Source of the DNA: Bog-473 sp963804055
GTDB lineage: Bacteria; Actinomycetota; Acidimicrobiia; Acidimicrobiales; RAAP-2
Length of the DNA stretch: 64,000 nucleotides
Direction: 5' to 3'
Assembly: GCA_963804055.1 (NCBI GenBank)
Contig: CAWDOU010000001.1
Span: forward strand, 62,001-126,000
The translations under genes and the position numbers were made by a program. Shown one piece after another: positions 1 through 7,955 of this stretch (positions are counted from its first letter, which is position 1; each line of letters opens with the position of its first letter). The notes beneath the pieces were generated by a model. The model did not search any database. It was given only the letters and a program-made list of their open reading frames with translations, and had not been told where the DNA came from.

Positions 1-63
1 GAAGAGGTCGGTGGGCTCCAGGATGTGCCCGTCAGCGGAAATCACGAGTTGCTGCTCTGACAT
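1..63 (-). CDS. amidohydrolase family protein, N-terminal fragment
   Basis: Only the first 21 codons are inside the window; the gene runs leftward off the edge. The peptide begins MSEQQLVISADGHILEPTDL. The SADGHxxEP stretch is the usual N-terminal metal-binding strand of amidohydrolase-2 type TIM-barrel hydrolases, in which the DxH pair helps hold the active-site metal. It is divergent from the cyclase-family gene at 211 across a 147-base gap with an ACCGGT-centred operator candidate. Amidohydrolases of this class often hydrolyse or decarboxylate ring-cleavage intermediates, so a role in the same catabolic pathway is plausible but inferred. The substrate cannot be read from this fragment. Confidence 0.7.
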   Translation of the reverse strand, partial: MSEQQLVISADGHILEPTDLF

Positions 64-142
64 GGTTTGTGCCCTTCCTGCGCGGCTGCGCAAGATCAAT
101 GATGGAGCGCGCGCGGACGCGGTACTCTGAGCCCGATTCTAG

Positions 143-156
143 ACCAACCGGTCGGT
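143..156. promoter_or_regulatory. palindromic operator candidate, ACCGGT class, copy 1
   Basis: The 14-mer ACCAACCGGTCGGT is a near-perfect palindrome centred on ACCGGT. It lies in the divergent promoter region between the amidohydrolase (start 63, minus) and the cyclase gene (start 211, plus). A second version with the same outer and inner bases occurs at 3038-3051 in another divergent promoter. Size and symmetry fit a TetR-type repressor site. No candidate regulator is encoded next to it, so it may lie off the left edge. Confidence 0.5.
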
Positions 157-210
157 ACAGACAACGCCGCCGTGCCGGTCCGCAATGTGGACGGAAGGGG
201 AGATGGCGAC

Positions 211-1269
211 ATGAGCAAGCGGTGGAAGCAGCGCCCGCCCGGCTCGACATGGGGCGACTGGGGTGACGACGACGAGCTCGGTCGCATCAACCTGCTGACC
301 CCCGAGAAGGTGCTCCAGGGCGTGCGGGAGGTGGAGGCGGGCATCAGCTTCTGCCTCAGCCTTCCTCTCGACTATCCGGGCGGGACCGCATTGAACCAGC
401 GGCGCTACCCGCCCGTGATTGCGCCGACCGAGGACATGGACGGGAACGCGGGCACCTTCTACAACGTCGCGATGAGCTCCATGAAGAAGTTCGGCGACCC
501 CAAGTACGTCGACGTGTGGGCGGACGACGTCGTGACGCTCTCCCTGCAGTACTCGACGCAGTGGGACTCGCTGGCCCACGTGGGCGCCGAGTTCGACGCC
601 GACGGCGACGGCATCGACGAGGCGGTGTACTACAACGGTTACCGCGCCGGCGAGGACCTGGTCGGCCCGAAGGAGGATGCGGCCGGCGACGGGGGCGGCC
701 ACCGATGCTTCGCCCGCCACCTGGGCCTGGAGCACATGGCGGCGGCCGGCGTCCAAGGGCGCGGCGTGCTCGTCGACCTGGCCCACCACCTGGGCCATGA
801 CTGGCGCGGCGTCGACCGCGAGACCCTGGAGGGGATCATGGCGGCGGACGACGTCGTCGTCGAGCCCGGCGACATGCTGCTGCTCCACACCGGTTTCGCC
901 ACCGAGGTGCTGCGCTGGGAGCGCAACCCCGATCCGGTCAAGATCCACACTCTGTGCTCGTACCTCGACGCGCGCGATCCGTCGCTGCTGGAGTGGATCG
1001 CCGACTCGCAGATCTCCGCCCTGGTGGCCGACAACTACGCGGTGGAGGGCATGGTGGGCAAGGACCGCGACGAGAGCCGGCACTCGTTCCTCCCCATCCA
1101 CAACCTGTGCCTCTTCAAGCTCGGCGTTCCGCTCGGCGAAATGTGGTACCTGCACGAGTTGGCGGCGTGGCTGCGTGAGCACGACCGGAGCCGCTTCCTC
1201 CTCACGGCGCCACCGCTCCGCCTTCCCGGGATCGTGGGCTCGCCGCTGACGCCGGTGGCGACGGTCTGA
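211..1269 (+). CDS. cyclase family protein (kynurenine formamidase-like hydrolase)
   Basis: A 352-residue protein of the cyclase family (PF04199), metal-dependent hydrolases that act on amides, lactones or cyclic compounds. The N-terminal block WGDWGDDDELGRINLLTPE is typical of the long actinobacterial subgroup. The family's metal motif HxGTHxD appears here only as SLAHVGAEFD around residue His123, so the second histidine of the canonical motif is replaced. The ATG at 211 is preferred over upstream in-frame starts because GGAAGGGGAG lies about 9 nt before it. It is divergent from an amidohydrolase and convergent with the flavin monooxygenase at 1291. A hydrolytic step after Baeyer-Villiger oxidation (lactone or ester opening) is a reasonable inference; the substrate is unknown. 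Confidence 0.8.
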   Translation: MSKRWKQRPPGSTWGDWGDDDELGRINLLTPEKVLQGVREVEAGISFCLSLPLDYPGGTALNQRRYPPVIAPTEDMDGNAGTFYNVAMSSMKKFGDPKYVDVWADDVVTLSLQYSTQWDSLAHVGAEFDADGDGIDEAVYYNGYRAGEDLVGPKEDAAGDGGGHRCFARHLGLEHMAAAGVQGRGVLVDLAHHLGHDWRGVDRETLEGIMAADDVVVEPGDMLLLHTGFATEVLRWERNPDPVKIHTLCSYLDARDPSLLEWIADSQISALVADNYAVEGMVGKDRDESRHSFLPIHNLCLFKLGVPLGEMWYLHELAAWLREHDRSRFLLTAPPLRLPGIVGSPLTPVATV

Positions 1270-1290
1270 GCAGCGTCGTGGGGGAGCGGG

Positions 1291-2952
1291 TCAGGCTCCC
1301 GAGTCGGAACGCTCGGCGCACCCCGAAAGCGTGAAGGCCGCGTAATCGGTCTCCTTGACGGTGGCGATGTCCGCCAGGAGCTTCGGCCGGCCGGCCGAGT
1401 TCAGCAGGTACTTGCGGGGCTTCCCGGGGATGTTCGTCCCGAAGTAGTAACTGCTCTCCCCGAAGGCCGGGGCCTTGGTCGCCCAGCGGTCCACCATGGC
1501 CGTCCATTTCTCCTCCGCAGCCTCGTTGACCTCAATGACGTTGCATCCCGTCGCACGCAGATGGATCAAGGCCTCGGTGACGAACTCCACCTGGTCCCCG
1601 TTGTAGCGGGGATTGTTGCCGGCGGCCGCATGGGGCCCGCCCGGGAAGAAGAAGTTGGGGAAGCCGGTGGTCTGAATCCCGAGGAACGTCTTCGGACCGT
1701 CGGCCCAGTGGTCGACCAGTGCGCGGCCGCCGCGCCCACGGATGCCCATGCGCGCCAGCGCGCCGGTGCCGAAGTCGAAGCCGGTGGCCCAGACGATGAT
1801 GTCGACGTCGCGCTGCGTGTCGGTCGTCTCGATTCCCGACGGTGTGAGCCGGACCATGGGTGTGGCCTGCAGATCCACCAGCTCCACGTAGGGCTTGTTG
1901 TAGACCTCGAAGTAGGCGGTGACGAACGGCGGGCGCTTCTCACCGAACCGGTGGTCCTTGGGGATCAGCCGTTCCGCCGTCTCGGGGTCGTCGACGATGT
2001 TCCTGATCTTGTCGGCCATGAAGGCACACCAGGCGGCGTTGGCCTCCCCGTCGAACATGACGTCGCTGTAGTTGCTGGTGAGCTTCGAGAACCCCGGGCT
2101 TCTCCACATTTCCTCGAAGAATGCGGCGCGGTCCTCGTCGGAGTCGTCGAAAGCGGCCCGGTCGTTCGGAACATGGAGAAATCCGCTCGGCGACGTGTTG
2201 AGCGTGGCGCGGATCGACTCGAAGTCCTTCCGGAGCTGCGCCTGCTCGTCCGGCGTGATCGGGGCGTTGTTGAGCGGCGTGCACCAATTGGGGGAGCGCT
2301 GCAGCACCGTGACCGAGGCCGCCGTCTCGGCGATGACCGGAATGATCTGCACCCCGCTGGACCCGGTGCCGACGACGGCAACCCGCTTGCCCGTGAAGTC
2401 GACGGGCGTCGTCGGCCACAGGCCCGTGTGGTACTGCTCGCCCTCGAAGTCCTCGCGGCCCGGCACGTCGGGGAAGTAGGGGATGGAGAGGACGCCGGTG
2501 GCTGCGACGAAGTACCGGGCCCGGACCCGCTTGCCCGTGTCGTCCTCGACGGTCCACAGCCCCGCCTCTTCGTCGTAGTCGGCGGAGGTCACCCGGGCGC
2601 CGAAGCGCATGTGGCGCCGAAGATCGAACCGGTCCACTACGTGGTTGAGATAGCGCTCGATCTCAGGTTGTTCGGCGAAGTGCTCCTGCCATTCCCACTC
2701 CTCGAACAGCTCACGGGAGAAGAGGTAGGCGTAGGTGTAGCTCTCCGAGTCGAAGCGGGCGCCGGGGTAGCGGTTCCAGTACCACGTGCCCCCCACCCCG
2801 TGGCCGGCCTCGAGGAGCTGCACGGAGAAGCCCGCTTCCCGCGCCAGGTAGAGCTGATAGATACCGGTGATGCCTCCGCCGACGACCAGCACGTCGACAT
2901 CGGCCGCCGGCGTGCTCGTGGTCTGGTCTGATGCGGCTTCGGGGGTTGTCAT
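1291..2952 (-). CDS. flavin-containing monooxygenase, Baeyer-Villiger type
   Basis: A 553-residue NAD(P)H- and FAD-dependent monooxygenase. The FAD-binding Rossmann motif GGGITG is at residues 25-30 and a second dinucleotide site VVGTGSSG follows the fingerprint. The Baeyer-Villiger fingerprint FxGxxxHxxxW(P) is present as FEGEQYHTGLWP near residue 169, so insertion of oxygen next to a ketone is the expected reaction. Length matches type I BVMOs of the cyclohexanone/phenylacetone class. The ATG at 2952 has GGAGG a few bases upstream. It is divergent from the SDR-led operon at 3175; an SDR that makes a ketone from an alcohol would supply its substrate. The intergenic operator at 3038 suggests co-regulation. 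The natural ketone is unknown. Confidence 0.9.
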   Translation of the reverse strand: MTTPEAASDQTTSTPAADVDVLVVGGGITGIYQLYLAREAGFSVQLLEAGHGVGGTWYWNRYPGARFDSESYTYAYLFSRELFEEWEWQEHFAEQPEIERYLNHVVDRFDLRRHMRFGARVTSADYDEEAGLWTVEDDTGKRVRARYFVAATGVLSIPYFPDVPGREDFEGEQYHTGLWPTTPVDFTGKRVAVVGTGSSGVQIIPVIAETAASVTVLQRSPNWCTPLNNAPITPDEQAQLRKDFESIRATLNTSPSGFLHVPNDRAAFDDSDEDRAAFFEEMWRSPGFSKLTSNYSDVMFDGEANAAWCAFMADKIRNIVDDPETAERLIPKDHRFGEKRPPFVTAYFEVYNKPYVELVDLQATPMVRLTPSGIETTDTQRDVDIIVWATGFDFGTGALARMGIRGRGGRALVDHWADGPKTFLGIQTTGFPNFFFPGGPHAAAGNNPRYNGDQVEFVTEALIHLRATGCNVIEVNEAAEEKWTAMVDRWATKAPAFGESSYYFGTNIPGKPRKYLLNSAGRPKLLADIATVKETDYAAFTLSGCAERSDSGA

Positions 2953-3037
2953 GGGCCTCCGGGGCGATGAGCCCGTCGCGGACGGGTGCGGCCCGCCGGC
3001 GTCAGCATTGCGCACGGGGCCCCACGATGCGGATTGT

Positions 3038-3051
3038 ACCGACCGGTTAGT
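3038..3051. promoter_or_regulatory. palindromic operator candidate, ACCGGT class, copy 2
   Basis: The 14-mer ACCGACCGGTTAGT is an imperfect palindrome (TAC...GTA when extended one base each side). It matches the site at 143-156 at 11 of 14 positions, including ACC at the left, ACCGGT in the centre and GT at the right. It sits between the BVMO (start 2952) and SDR (start 3175) genes, beside the AT-rich TAGTATATC stretch that could hold a -10 element. A single TetR-like repressor could therefore control both divergent transcripts. Confidence 0.5.
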
Positions 3052-3174
3052 ATATCTTCTGGAGTGTGCCTGCCCCAGGCACGAGGAGGCTCGGCTGATG
3101 GCAGTCCTGACGACGGGAGACCTGTGCGCCGCGGCCGGGGCGCGGGCCCACGTCGCGGGCGACAGACTGCGGCC

Positions 3175-3945
3175 ATGAGCAACGTCGACGACCCGGGCCC
3201 CCGCCGGGTGGCCGTCGTCACCGGCGGCGCATCCGGCATCGGGTTGGCCATCAGCGAACGGCTGGCGGCGGACGGCCTGGCGGTCGCGGTGTTCGACCGC
3301 GACGGCGAGGCCGCCGAGGCGGCGGCGGGGAAGATCGAGGGAGCCGGGGGCTCCGCCCTCGGCGTGCCGGTCGACGTGACCGACCGGGAGCAGATCGACG
3401 CCGGCATGGCTCGCGTCAGCGAGCGCTTCGGTACGCCGACCGTCCTGGTCAACAACGCCGGGGTCCATGCGGTCGACCCCTTTTTGAAGATCACACCGGA
3501 GAAGTGGCAGCGTCTTCTCGACGTGAATCTCACGGGGACCTTCAACTGCTGCCAGGCCGCCCTGCCCGGCATGATCGAGGAAGGTTGGGGGCGGATCGTC
3601 AACATCTCGTCGTCCAGCGCGCACAGCGGGCAGCAGTTCATGGCGCACTACGTGGCCGCCAAGGCAGGGATGATCGGCTTCACGAAGTCGCTGGCCCTCG
3701 AGTTCGGGCCCAAGGGCATCACCGTCAACACGATCCCGCCGGGCTTCATCGACACTCCGATGTTGCGCCGCCAGGAGAGCAAGGGGCTGCTGGGTGAAGG
3801 TGTCGATCACCATGCCGGGCTGACGCCGGTGCGGCGGATCGGCCTCCCGGAGGATGTGGCGGCGCTGTGCTCCTTTCTCGTCCGCGACGAGGCGGGCTAC
3901 ATCACCGGCCAGGTCCTGGGGGTCAACGGTGGCCGCAACACCTGA
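3175..3945 (+). CDS. SDR family oxidoreductase (alcohol/3-oxoacyl reductase type)
   Basis: A 256-residue classical short-chain dehydrogenase that interconverts an alcohol and a ketone with NAD(P). The cofactor motif TGGASGIG is at residues 16-23, the NNAG motif follows, serines lie in ISSSSAHSG, and the catalytic pair is Tyr159/Lys163 in YVAAK. The C-terminal substrate-loop motif PPGFIDTPM is intact. It is the first gene of a six-gene plus-strand operon and overlaps the next gene by 17 bp. It is a clear paralogue of the SDRs at 12045 and 62957, sharing the NLTGTF and NTIPP blocks. It probably oxidises a ring or side-chain hydroxyl introduced by the P450 or Rieske enzyme of the operon; this is inferred. 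Confidence 0.85.
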   Translation: MSNVDDPGPRRVAVVTGGASGIGLAISERLAADGLAVAVFDRDGEAAEAAAGKIEGAGGSALGVPVDVTDREQIDAGMARVSERFGTPTVLVNNAGVHAVDPFLKITPEKWQRLLDVNLTGTFNCCQAALPGMIEEGWGRIVNISSSSAHSGQQFMAHYVAAKAGMIGFTKSLALEFGPKGITVNTIPPGFIDTPMLRRQESKGLLGEGVDHHAGLTPVRRIGLPEDVAALCSFLVRDEAGYITGQVLGVNGGRNT

Positions 3946-4510
3946 GACGCCTCGGCTGCAGCCGCTCCCGCCGAACGAATGGTCCAAGGCGGCCGGCGCG
4001 GCACTGGGGCCGCTGCTGCCACCGACCGGACGGCCGAAGGGCGAGAACCGTCCGAAGGGGCTCAACGCGCTCGGCGTGCTGGCCCGCTACCCGGAGCTCG
4101 CCCTGGCCTACAACACCTTCAGTGGCCAGATCATGTACGGGTCGAGGCTCACGGCACGGCATCGCGAGCTTCTCGTCCTTCGGGTCGCCACCGTGCGCGA
4201 CGCCGAGTACGAGTGGCGGCAGCACGTGGCCAGCGCGGGCGACAACGGCGTCGACCCGGAGGAGGTCGCCCGCGTCGTGTCCGGGCCCGAGGCGCCCGGG
4301 TGGACCGACCTGGAACGGGCACTGCTGCGCGCCGCCGACGAGCTGCTGGGCGACGCGCTCATCGGGGAGGAGACCTGGGCGACCCTGGAGGGCGCGCTCG
4401 ACGAGCACGAGCTGATGGAGGTCGTCTTCACCGTCGGCGCGTACGACACCTTGGCCATGGCGCTGCGGACGTTCGCGGTGCCGTTGGACGACGACCTGCA
4501 GACGCCATGA
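3929..4510 (+). CDS. carboxymuconolactone decarboxylase family protein (AhpD-like)
   Basis: A 193-residue all-alpha protein of the carboxymuconolactone-decarboxylase/AhpD superfamily. The core block RHRELLVLRVATVRDAEYEW followed by RQH is diagnostic. The CxxC pair of true AhpD peroxidases is absent, so a thiol peroxidase role is unlikely; many such CxxC-less members sit in catabolic operons with unknown roles. The GTG at 3929 is chosen because GGGGGT precedes it at suitable spacing; it overlaps the SDR stop by 17 bp, and the gene ends in an ATGA overlap with the Rieske gene, so translational coupling is likely. A paralogue with the same EWxxH motif ends the rhamnose operon at 23901. Confidence 0.8.
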   Translation: MAATPETPRLQPLPPNEWSKAAGAALGPLLPPTGRPKGENRPKGLNALGVLARYPELALAYNTFSGQIMYGSRLTARHRELLVLRVATVRDAEYEWRQHVASAGDNGVDPEEVARVVSGPEAPGWTDLERALLRAADELLGDALIGEETWATLEGALDEHELMEVVFTVGAYDTLAMALRTFAVPLDDDLQTP

Positions 4511-5856
4511 GCGGGCTCCCCGTCCCCCACGCCGTCGAGGTCCCCGACCGCATCCCCAAGGAGCGCTACTACGACCCGGCCTTCTACGCCCTCGAGGCCG
4601 AGCAGCTCTGGCCCCGGGTCTGGCAGATGGCCTGCCGGCTCGAAGAGCTCCCCGGCGTCGGGGACTTCGTCGAGTACGAGATCTTGGAGCACTCCGTCGT
4701 CGTGGTGCGCACCGGGGACGCCCCCGACGAGGTGGCGGCCTACGAGAACTCGTGCCGCCACCGCGGCGTCAAGGTCGTCGAAGGCCGCGGCACCCTCAAG
4801 AGCGGCTTCACCTGCCCCTTCCACGGCTGGTGCTACGGCCTCGACGGGGCCAACACCTTTGTGTCCAAGGCCAGGTCCTTCTCCGAGCACAACCTCCAAC
4901 CCGGCGCCATCGACCTGGTCCGCGTGCGCTGCGAGGTCTGGGGCGGCTGCGTGTGGATCAACTTGGACCCCGGCGCCCCCGACCTGCGGGCCTGCATCGA
5001 GCCCTTCGCCAGCATCGCTGACGCCTGGAAGGTCTCGGCCATGCGGGCCGAGTGGTGGCACGCCTTCGCGCTCCCGGTCAACTGGAAGCTGGCCCAAGAG
5101 GCCTTCTTGGAGCAGTACCACGTGATCGAGACCCACCCCGAGCTGGTCATCCCCAAGCGCTTCGCCCCCCGCGAGCGCGCCGCCTTCGACCCGGCCGTCT
5201 TCGTCGACGCCGAGCTGCACTACCTCCATGTCATGAGCGAGGGCATGGCGGGCATGGTCCACGCCAACGACGTGGCCGTCGCCGAGACCCGGCGCCACGT
5301 GGAGCTGCCCTCAGACCCCGAGGGGGCCATGGCGGCCTGGCACGCCGGCCTCAACGACGCCGTGGTGGCCTGGCACAGCGAGCGCGGGGCCGACATCCCC
5401 GACCTCAACGACCTGGTGGCCCGGGGCATCGGCGAGACCATGTACTACTGCTTCCCCCACTACTTCGTGCTCCCTATGTACTCCTCGGCCAGCGCCTATC
5501 GCTTCCGGCCGCTCGGGCCCGAAGAGACCCTCATGGAGATCTGGTCGCTCACCCGCTACCCCGAAGGCGAAGAGCCCCCCGCCCCCGAGGCCCCACAGAT
5601 CTGGGCCCACGACGACCCGCGGGTCCCGCCCATCCCCACCCAGGACTTCTCCAACCTGCCGCGCCAACAACGGGGCCTGCACAACGCCGGCTTCGAGTAC
5701 ATGCGCCTCTCAGAGGGCATCGAGGGGGGCATCGCCAACTTCGAGCGCACCCTCGACGGCTTCTTGGCCGGCTTGGCCTACGACCGGCTCTTCGCCGCCC
5801 TCGCCGCCGTCAACGTCAACCCCCTCGAGCGGCCCGTGGTCGACCTGGGGTTCTGA
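4507..5856 (+). CDS. Rieske non-heme iron oxygenase, alpha subunit
   Basis: A 449-residue ring-hydroxylating oxygenase alpha subunit. The Rieske [2Fe-2S] ligands are Cys83/His85 in CRHRG and Cys103/His106 in CPFHGW. The mononuclear iron site is recognisable in EAFLEQYHVIETH, with two histidines spaced five apart, in the C-terminal catalytic domain. No ferredoxin, reductase or beta subunit is adjacent, so electrons must come from elsewhere, possibly the KshB-like reductase at 55624. It is translationally coupled to the gene before it (ATGA). Such enzymes hydroxylate or demethylate aromatic and steroid-like substrates; the substrate is unknown. Codon use is unusually rich in CCC, TTC and GAG compared with its neighbours, giving long C-rich runs. 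Confidence 0.88.
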   Translation: MSGLPVPHAVEVPDRIPKERYYDPAFYALEAEQLWPRVWQMACRLEELPGVGDFVEYEILEHSVVVVRTGDAPDEVAAYENSCRHRGVKVVEGRGTLKSGFTCPFHGWCYGLDGANTFVSKARSFSEHNLQPGAIDLVRVRCEVWGGCVWINLDPGAPDLRACIEPFASIADAWKVSAMRAEWWHAFALPVNWKLAQEAFLEQYHVIETHPELVIPKRFAPRERAAFDPAVFVDAELHYLHVMSEGMAGMVHANDVAVAETRRHVELPSDPEGAMAAWHAGLNDAVVAWHSERGADIPDLNDLVARGIGETMYYCFPHYFVLPMYSSASAYRFRPLGPEETLMEIWSLTRYPEGEEPPAPEAPQIWAHDDPRVPPIPTQDFSNLPRQQRGLHNAGFEYMRLSEGIEGGIANFERTLDGFLAGLAYDRLFAALAAVNVNPLERPVVDLGF

Positions 5857-5872
5857 GGGAGGTATGGGCACC

Positions 5873-6289
5873 ATGACATTTGCCGACGTTTCCGAGGGGG
5901 TGCGCGCCGCCCTCGCCGTCTACACGCAGGCGTTGGACGACGGCCGGACCGATGACGTCGTGGCCACCTTCTGCCCCGACGGCGCCTGCGTCATTCCGGG
6001 CATGGGCACGCACACGGGGCACGACGAGCTCCGTCAGGCCTACACGAAGTGGGCACCCCGGCGACCCCAGCGCCACCTCGTGCTCAACACGGTCGTCGAG
6101 TCCTGGAGCGACGACGAGGCCACCGCGGTGAGCGACGTGGTCTTCATCCTCCTCGGTGAGGACGGCTGGGACATTCAGCTCGTGGGCCGTTACAACGATG
6201 TCCTTCACCGCGACGGCTCCGTCTGGCGATTTCATCACCGCGCGGCCTCGTTCGTGACGGAGCAGCCGCCGAACAAGGAGACAGCATGA
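5873..6289 (+). CDS. nuclear transport factor 2/SnoaL-like protein
   Basis: A small (138-residue) alpha+beta barrel protein of the NTF2-like/SnoaL superfamily. It shows the usual order: an N-terminal helix with YTQALDDGRTDDVVATFCPDG, then beta strands ending in WRFHHRAAS. Members act as isomerases, hydrolases, dehydratases or small non-catalytic partners. ATG 5873 is preferred to ATG 5864 because the GGGAGG ribosome site ends only one base before 5864 but 10 before 5873. It ends in an ATGA overlap with the P450 gene, which implies co-translation. A second NTF2-like protein occurs at 60400 beside the other oxygenase island. The reaction cannot be assigned. Confidence 0.72.
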   Translation: MTFADVSEGVRAALAVYTQALDDGRTDDVVATFCPDGACVIPGMGTHTGHDELRQAYTKWAPRRPQRHLVLNTVVESWSDDEATAVSDVVFILLGEDGWDIQLVGRYNDVLHRDGSVWRFHHRAASFVTEQPPNKETA

Positions 6290-7581
6290 CCGACGCCGTC
6301 GACTACGACGCCCTGGACTTCTTCCGCGGTACGGAGACCGTGGCCGATCCGTACCCGTACTTCGACTGGCTGCGCGAGCAGTGCCCCGTCCGGCGCGAGC
6401 CTGCGCATGGCGTGTTCATGGTGACCGGGTACGAGGAAGCCTTCACCGTCTACACGGACCCCGACACCTTTTCGTCCTGCAACTCCGTCACCGGCCCGTT
6501 CCCGGGCTTTCCGGTGCCCCTCGAAGGGCAGGACGACGTCGAAGGGCTCATTGCGGAGCACCGGGCCGAGCTGCCGTTCAGCGACCAGATCATCACGATG
6601 GACCCGCCTGAGCACTACGACCACCGCCATCTGCTCATGCGCCAGCTCACGCCGAAGCGGCTCAAGGAGAACGAGGACTTCGTGTGGCGGCTGGCCGACC
6701 GCCAGATCGACGAGCTCATGGGGAGCGACGACGCCGAGCTGATCACGGGCTACGCCAACCCGTTCGCCATGTTCGTCATCGCGGATCTGCTCGGTGTCCC
6801 CGAGTCCGACCACGAGGAGTTCCGCACCGCCCTGGCCCGCCAGAACGGGGGCGGGGGAGTCGGCAGCACGAAGTCCGAGATGCCGCAGAACCCCCTGGCC
6901 TGGCTGTACGACCGGTTCAGTCGCTACATCGAGGACCGCAGGAACGAGCCCCGCGACGACGTCCTCACGGCGCTCGCCACCACTCGCTTCCCGAACGGCG
7001 AGCTCCCCGAGGTCATCGACGTGGTCCGTGTGGCCACCAACGTCTTCGCGGCCGGCCAGGAAACCACCGTGCGCCTGCTCGGCACGGCGCTGCAGCTGAT
7101 CGGGGAGCGCCCGGACCTGCAGCAGCTCCTCCGGGAGCGCCGCGACCTGATCCCGAACTTCGTTGAGGAGACCCTGCGCATGGAGGCCCCGGTCAAGGGC
7201 GACTTTCGGTTGTCCCGTTGCCCGGCCACGGTGGGCGGGGTCGACATTCCCGCCGGCGTGACGCTGATGGTCCTCAACGGCGCCGCCAACCGCGATCCGC
7301 GCCGGTTCTCGGACCCGAACGAGTTCCGCATCGAGCACGACAACGCGCGCGAGCACCTCGCCTTCGGCCGGGGTGTGCACAGCTGCCCGGGTGGCCCGCT
7401 CGCCCGCCTGGAGACCAGGGTGAGCATTGAGCGGCTCCTGGACCGGACGGCGCACATCGGCATCTCCGAGGAGCATCACGGGCCGCCCGACGCCCGTCGC
7501 TACAACTACATGCCGACCTACATCCTCCGGGGCCTGACCCGGCTCCACCTGGAGCTCACGCCCGCCGAGCCGGCCGTCTGA
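6286..7581 (+). CDS. cytochrome P450
   Basis: A 431-residue soluble bacterial P450. The oxygen-activating I-helix motif AGQETT is at about residues 256-261, the K-helix ExxR is Glu295-Arg298 (ETLR), and the heme-binding loop FGRGVHSCPGG carries the proximal Cys367. It is the fifth gene of the SDR-led operon and starts inside the stop of the NTF2-like gene. It is strikingly similar to the P450 at 12788, sharing DPYPYFD, TFSSCNSV and FPVPLEG blocks. Each of the two is linked to a paralogous SDR, so the P450-SDR module seems duplicated within the window. It likely hydroxylates a hydrophobic catabolic substrate; the reductase partner is not encoded here. Confidence 0.92.
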   Translation: MTDAVDYDALDFFRGTETVADPYPYFDWLREQCPVRREPAHGVFMVTGYEEAFTVYTDPDTFSSCNSVTGPFPGFPVPLEGQDDVEGLIAEHRAELPFSDQIITMDPPEHYDHRHLLMRQLTPKRLKENEDFVWRLADRQIDELMGSDDAELITGYANPFAMFVIADLLGVPESDHEEFRTALARQNGGGGVGSTKSEMPQNPLAWLYDRFSRYIEDRRNEPRDDVLTALATTRFPNGELPEVIDVVRVATNVFAAGQETTVRLLGTALQLIGERPDLQQLLRERRDLIPNFVEETLRMEAPVKGDFRLSRCPATVGGVDIPAGVTLMVLNGAANRDPRRFSDPNEFRIEHDNAREHLAFGRGVHSCPGGPLARLETRVSIERLLDRTAHIGISEEHHGPPDARRYNYMPTYILRGLTRLHLELTPAEPAV

Positions 7582-7621
7582 TGACGCAAAGGACCCGCAC
7601 GATGCCAGAAGGAGATGCCAG

Positions 7622-7939
7622 ATGATCTTCAACGTGGTCAAGCAGCCCGTGCGCGCCAAGTACGCGGACGAGTTCCCCTCGCTCATCGCGGACTACATCG
7701 CCGCGTCACGCGCCGAGCCGGGCAACCTGTTCTTCGACTGGTGCCGGAGCGCCGACGATCCCACTCTGTGGTTCCTCATTGAGGGCTTCCGGGACGCCGA
7801 AGCAGGCGAGGCGCACGTGTCGTCCGACCATTTCAAGGCGGCCATGGCCGACATGCCCCGACTGCTCGCCGCCGCCCCCGAGATCATCCACGTCGAGGTG
7901 CCCGGTGACGGCTGGGGCAGCGTGAGCGAAGGCTCCTGA
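7622..7939 (+). CDS. antibiotic biosynthesis monooxygenase (ABM) domain protein
   Basis: A 105-residue dimeric alpha/beta-barrel protein of the ABM family (YgiN/quinol monooxygenase-like). The fold is indicated by an N-terminal strand (IFNVVKQPVRAKY), the EPGNLFFDWCRSADDP turn-strand and the HVSSDHFKAAMADMP helix, in the expected order. Cofactor-free ABM proteins oxidise quinols or polycyclic phenols; others are structural. It is the last gene of the SDR-CMD-Rieske-NTF2-P450 operon, 40 bases after the P450 stop, and convergent with the aldolase at 7956. AAGGAG lies 5-10 bases before the ATG. Confidence 0.75.
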   Translation: MIFNVVKQPVRAKYADEFPSLIADYIAASRAEPGNLFFDWCRSADDPTLWFLIEGFRDAEAGEAHVSSDHFKAAMADMPRLLAAAPEIIHVEVPGDGWGSVSEGS

Positions 7940-7955
7940 CCCGAACGGAGCGTCG

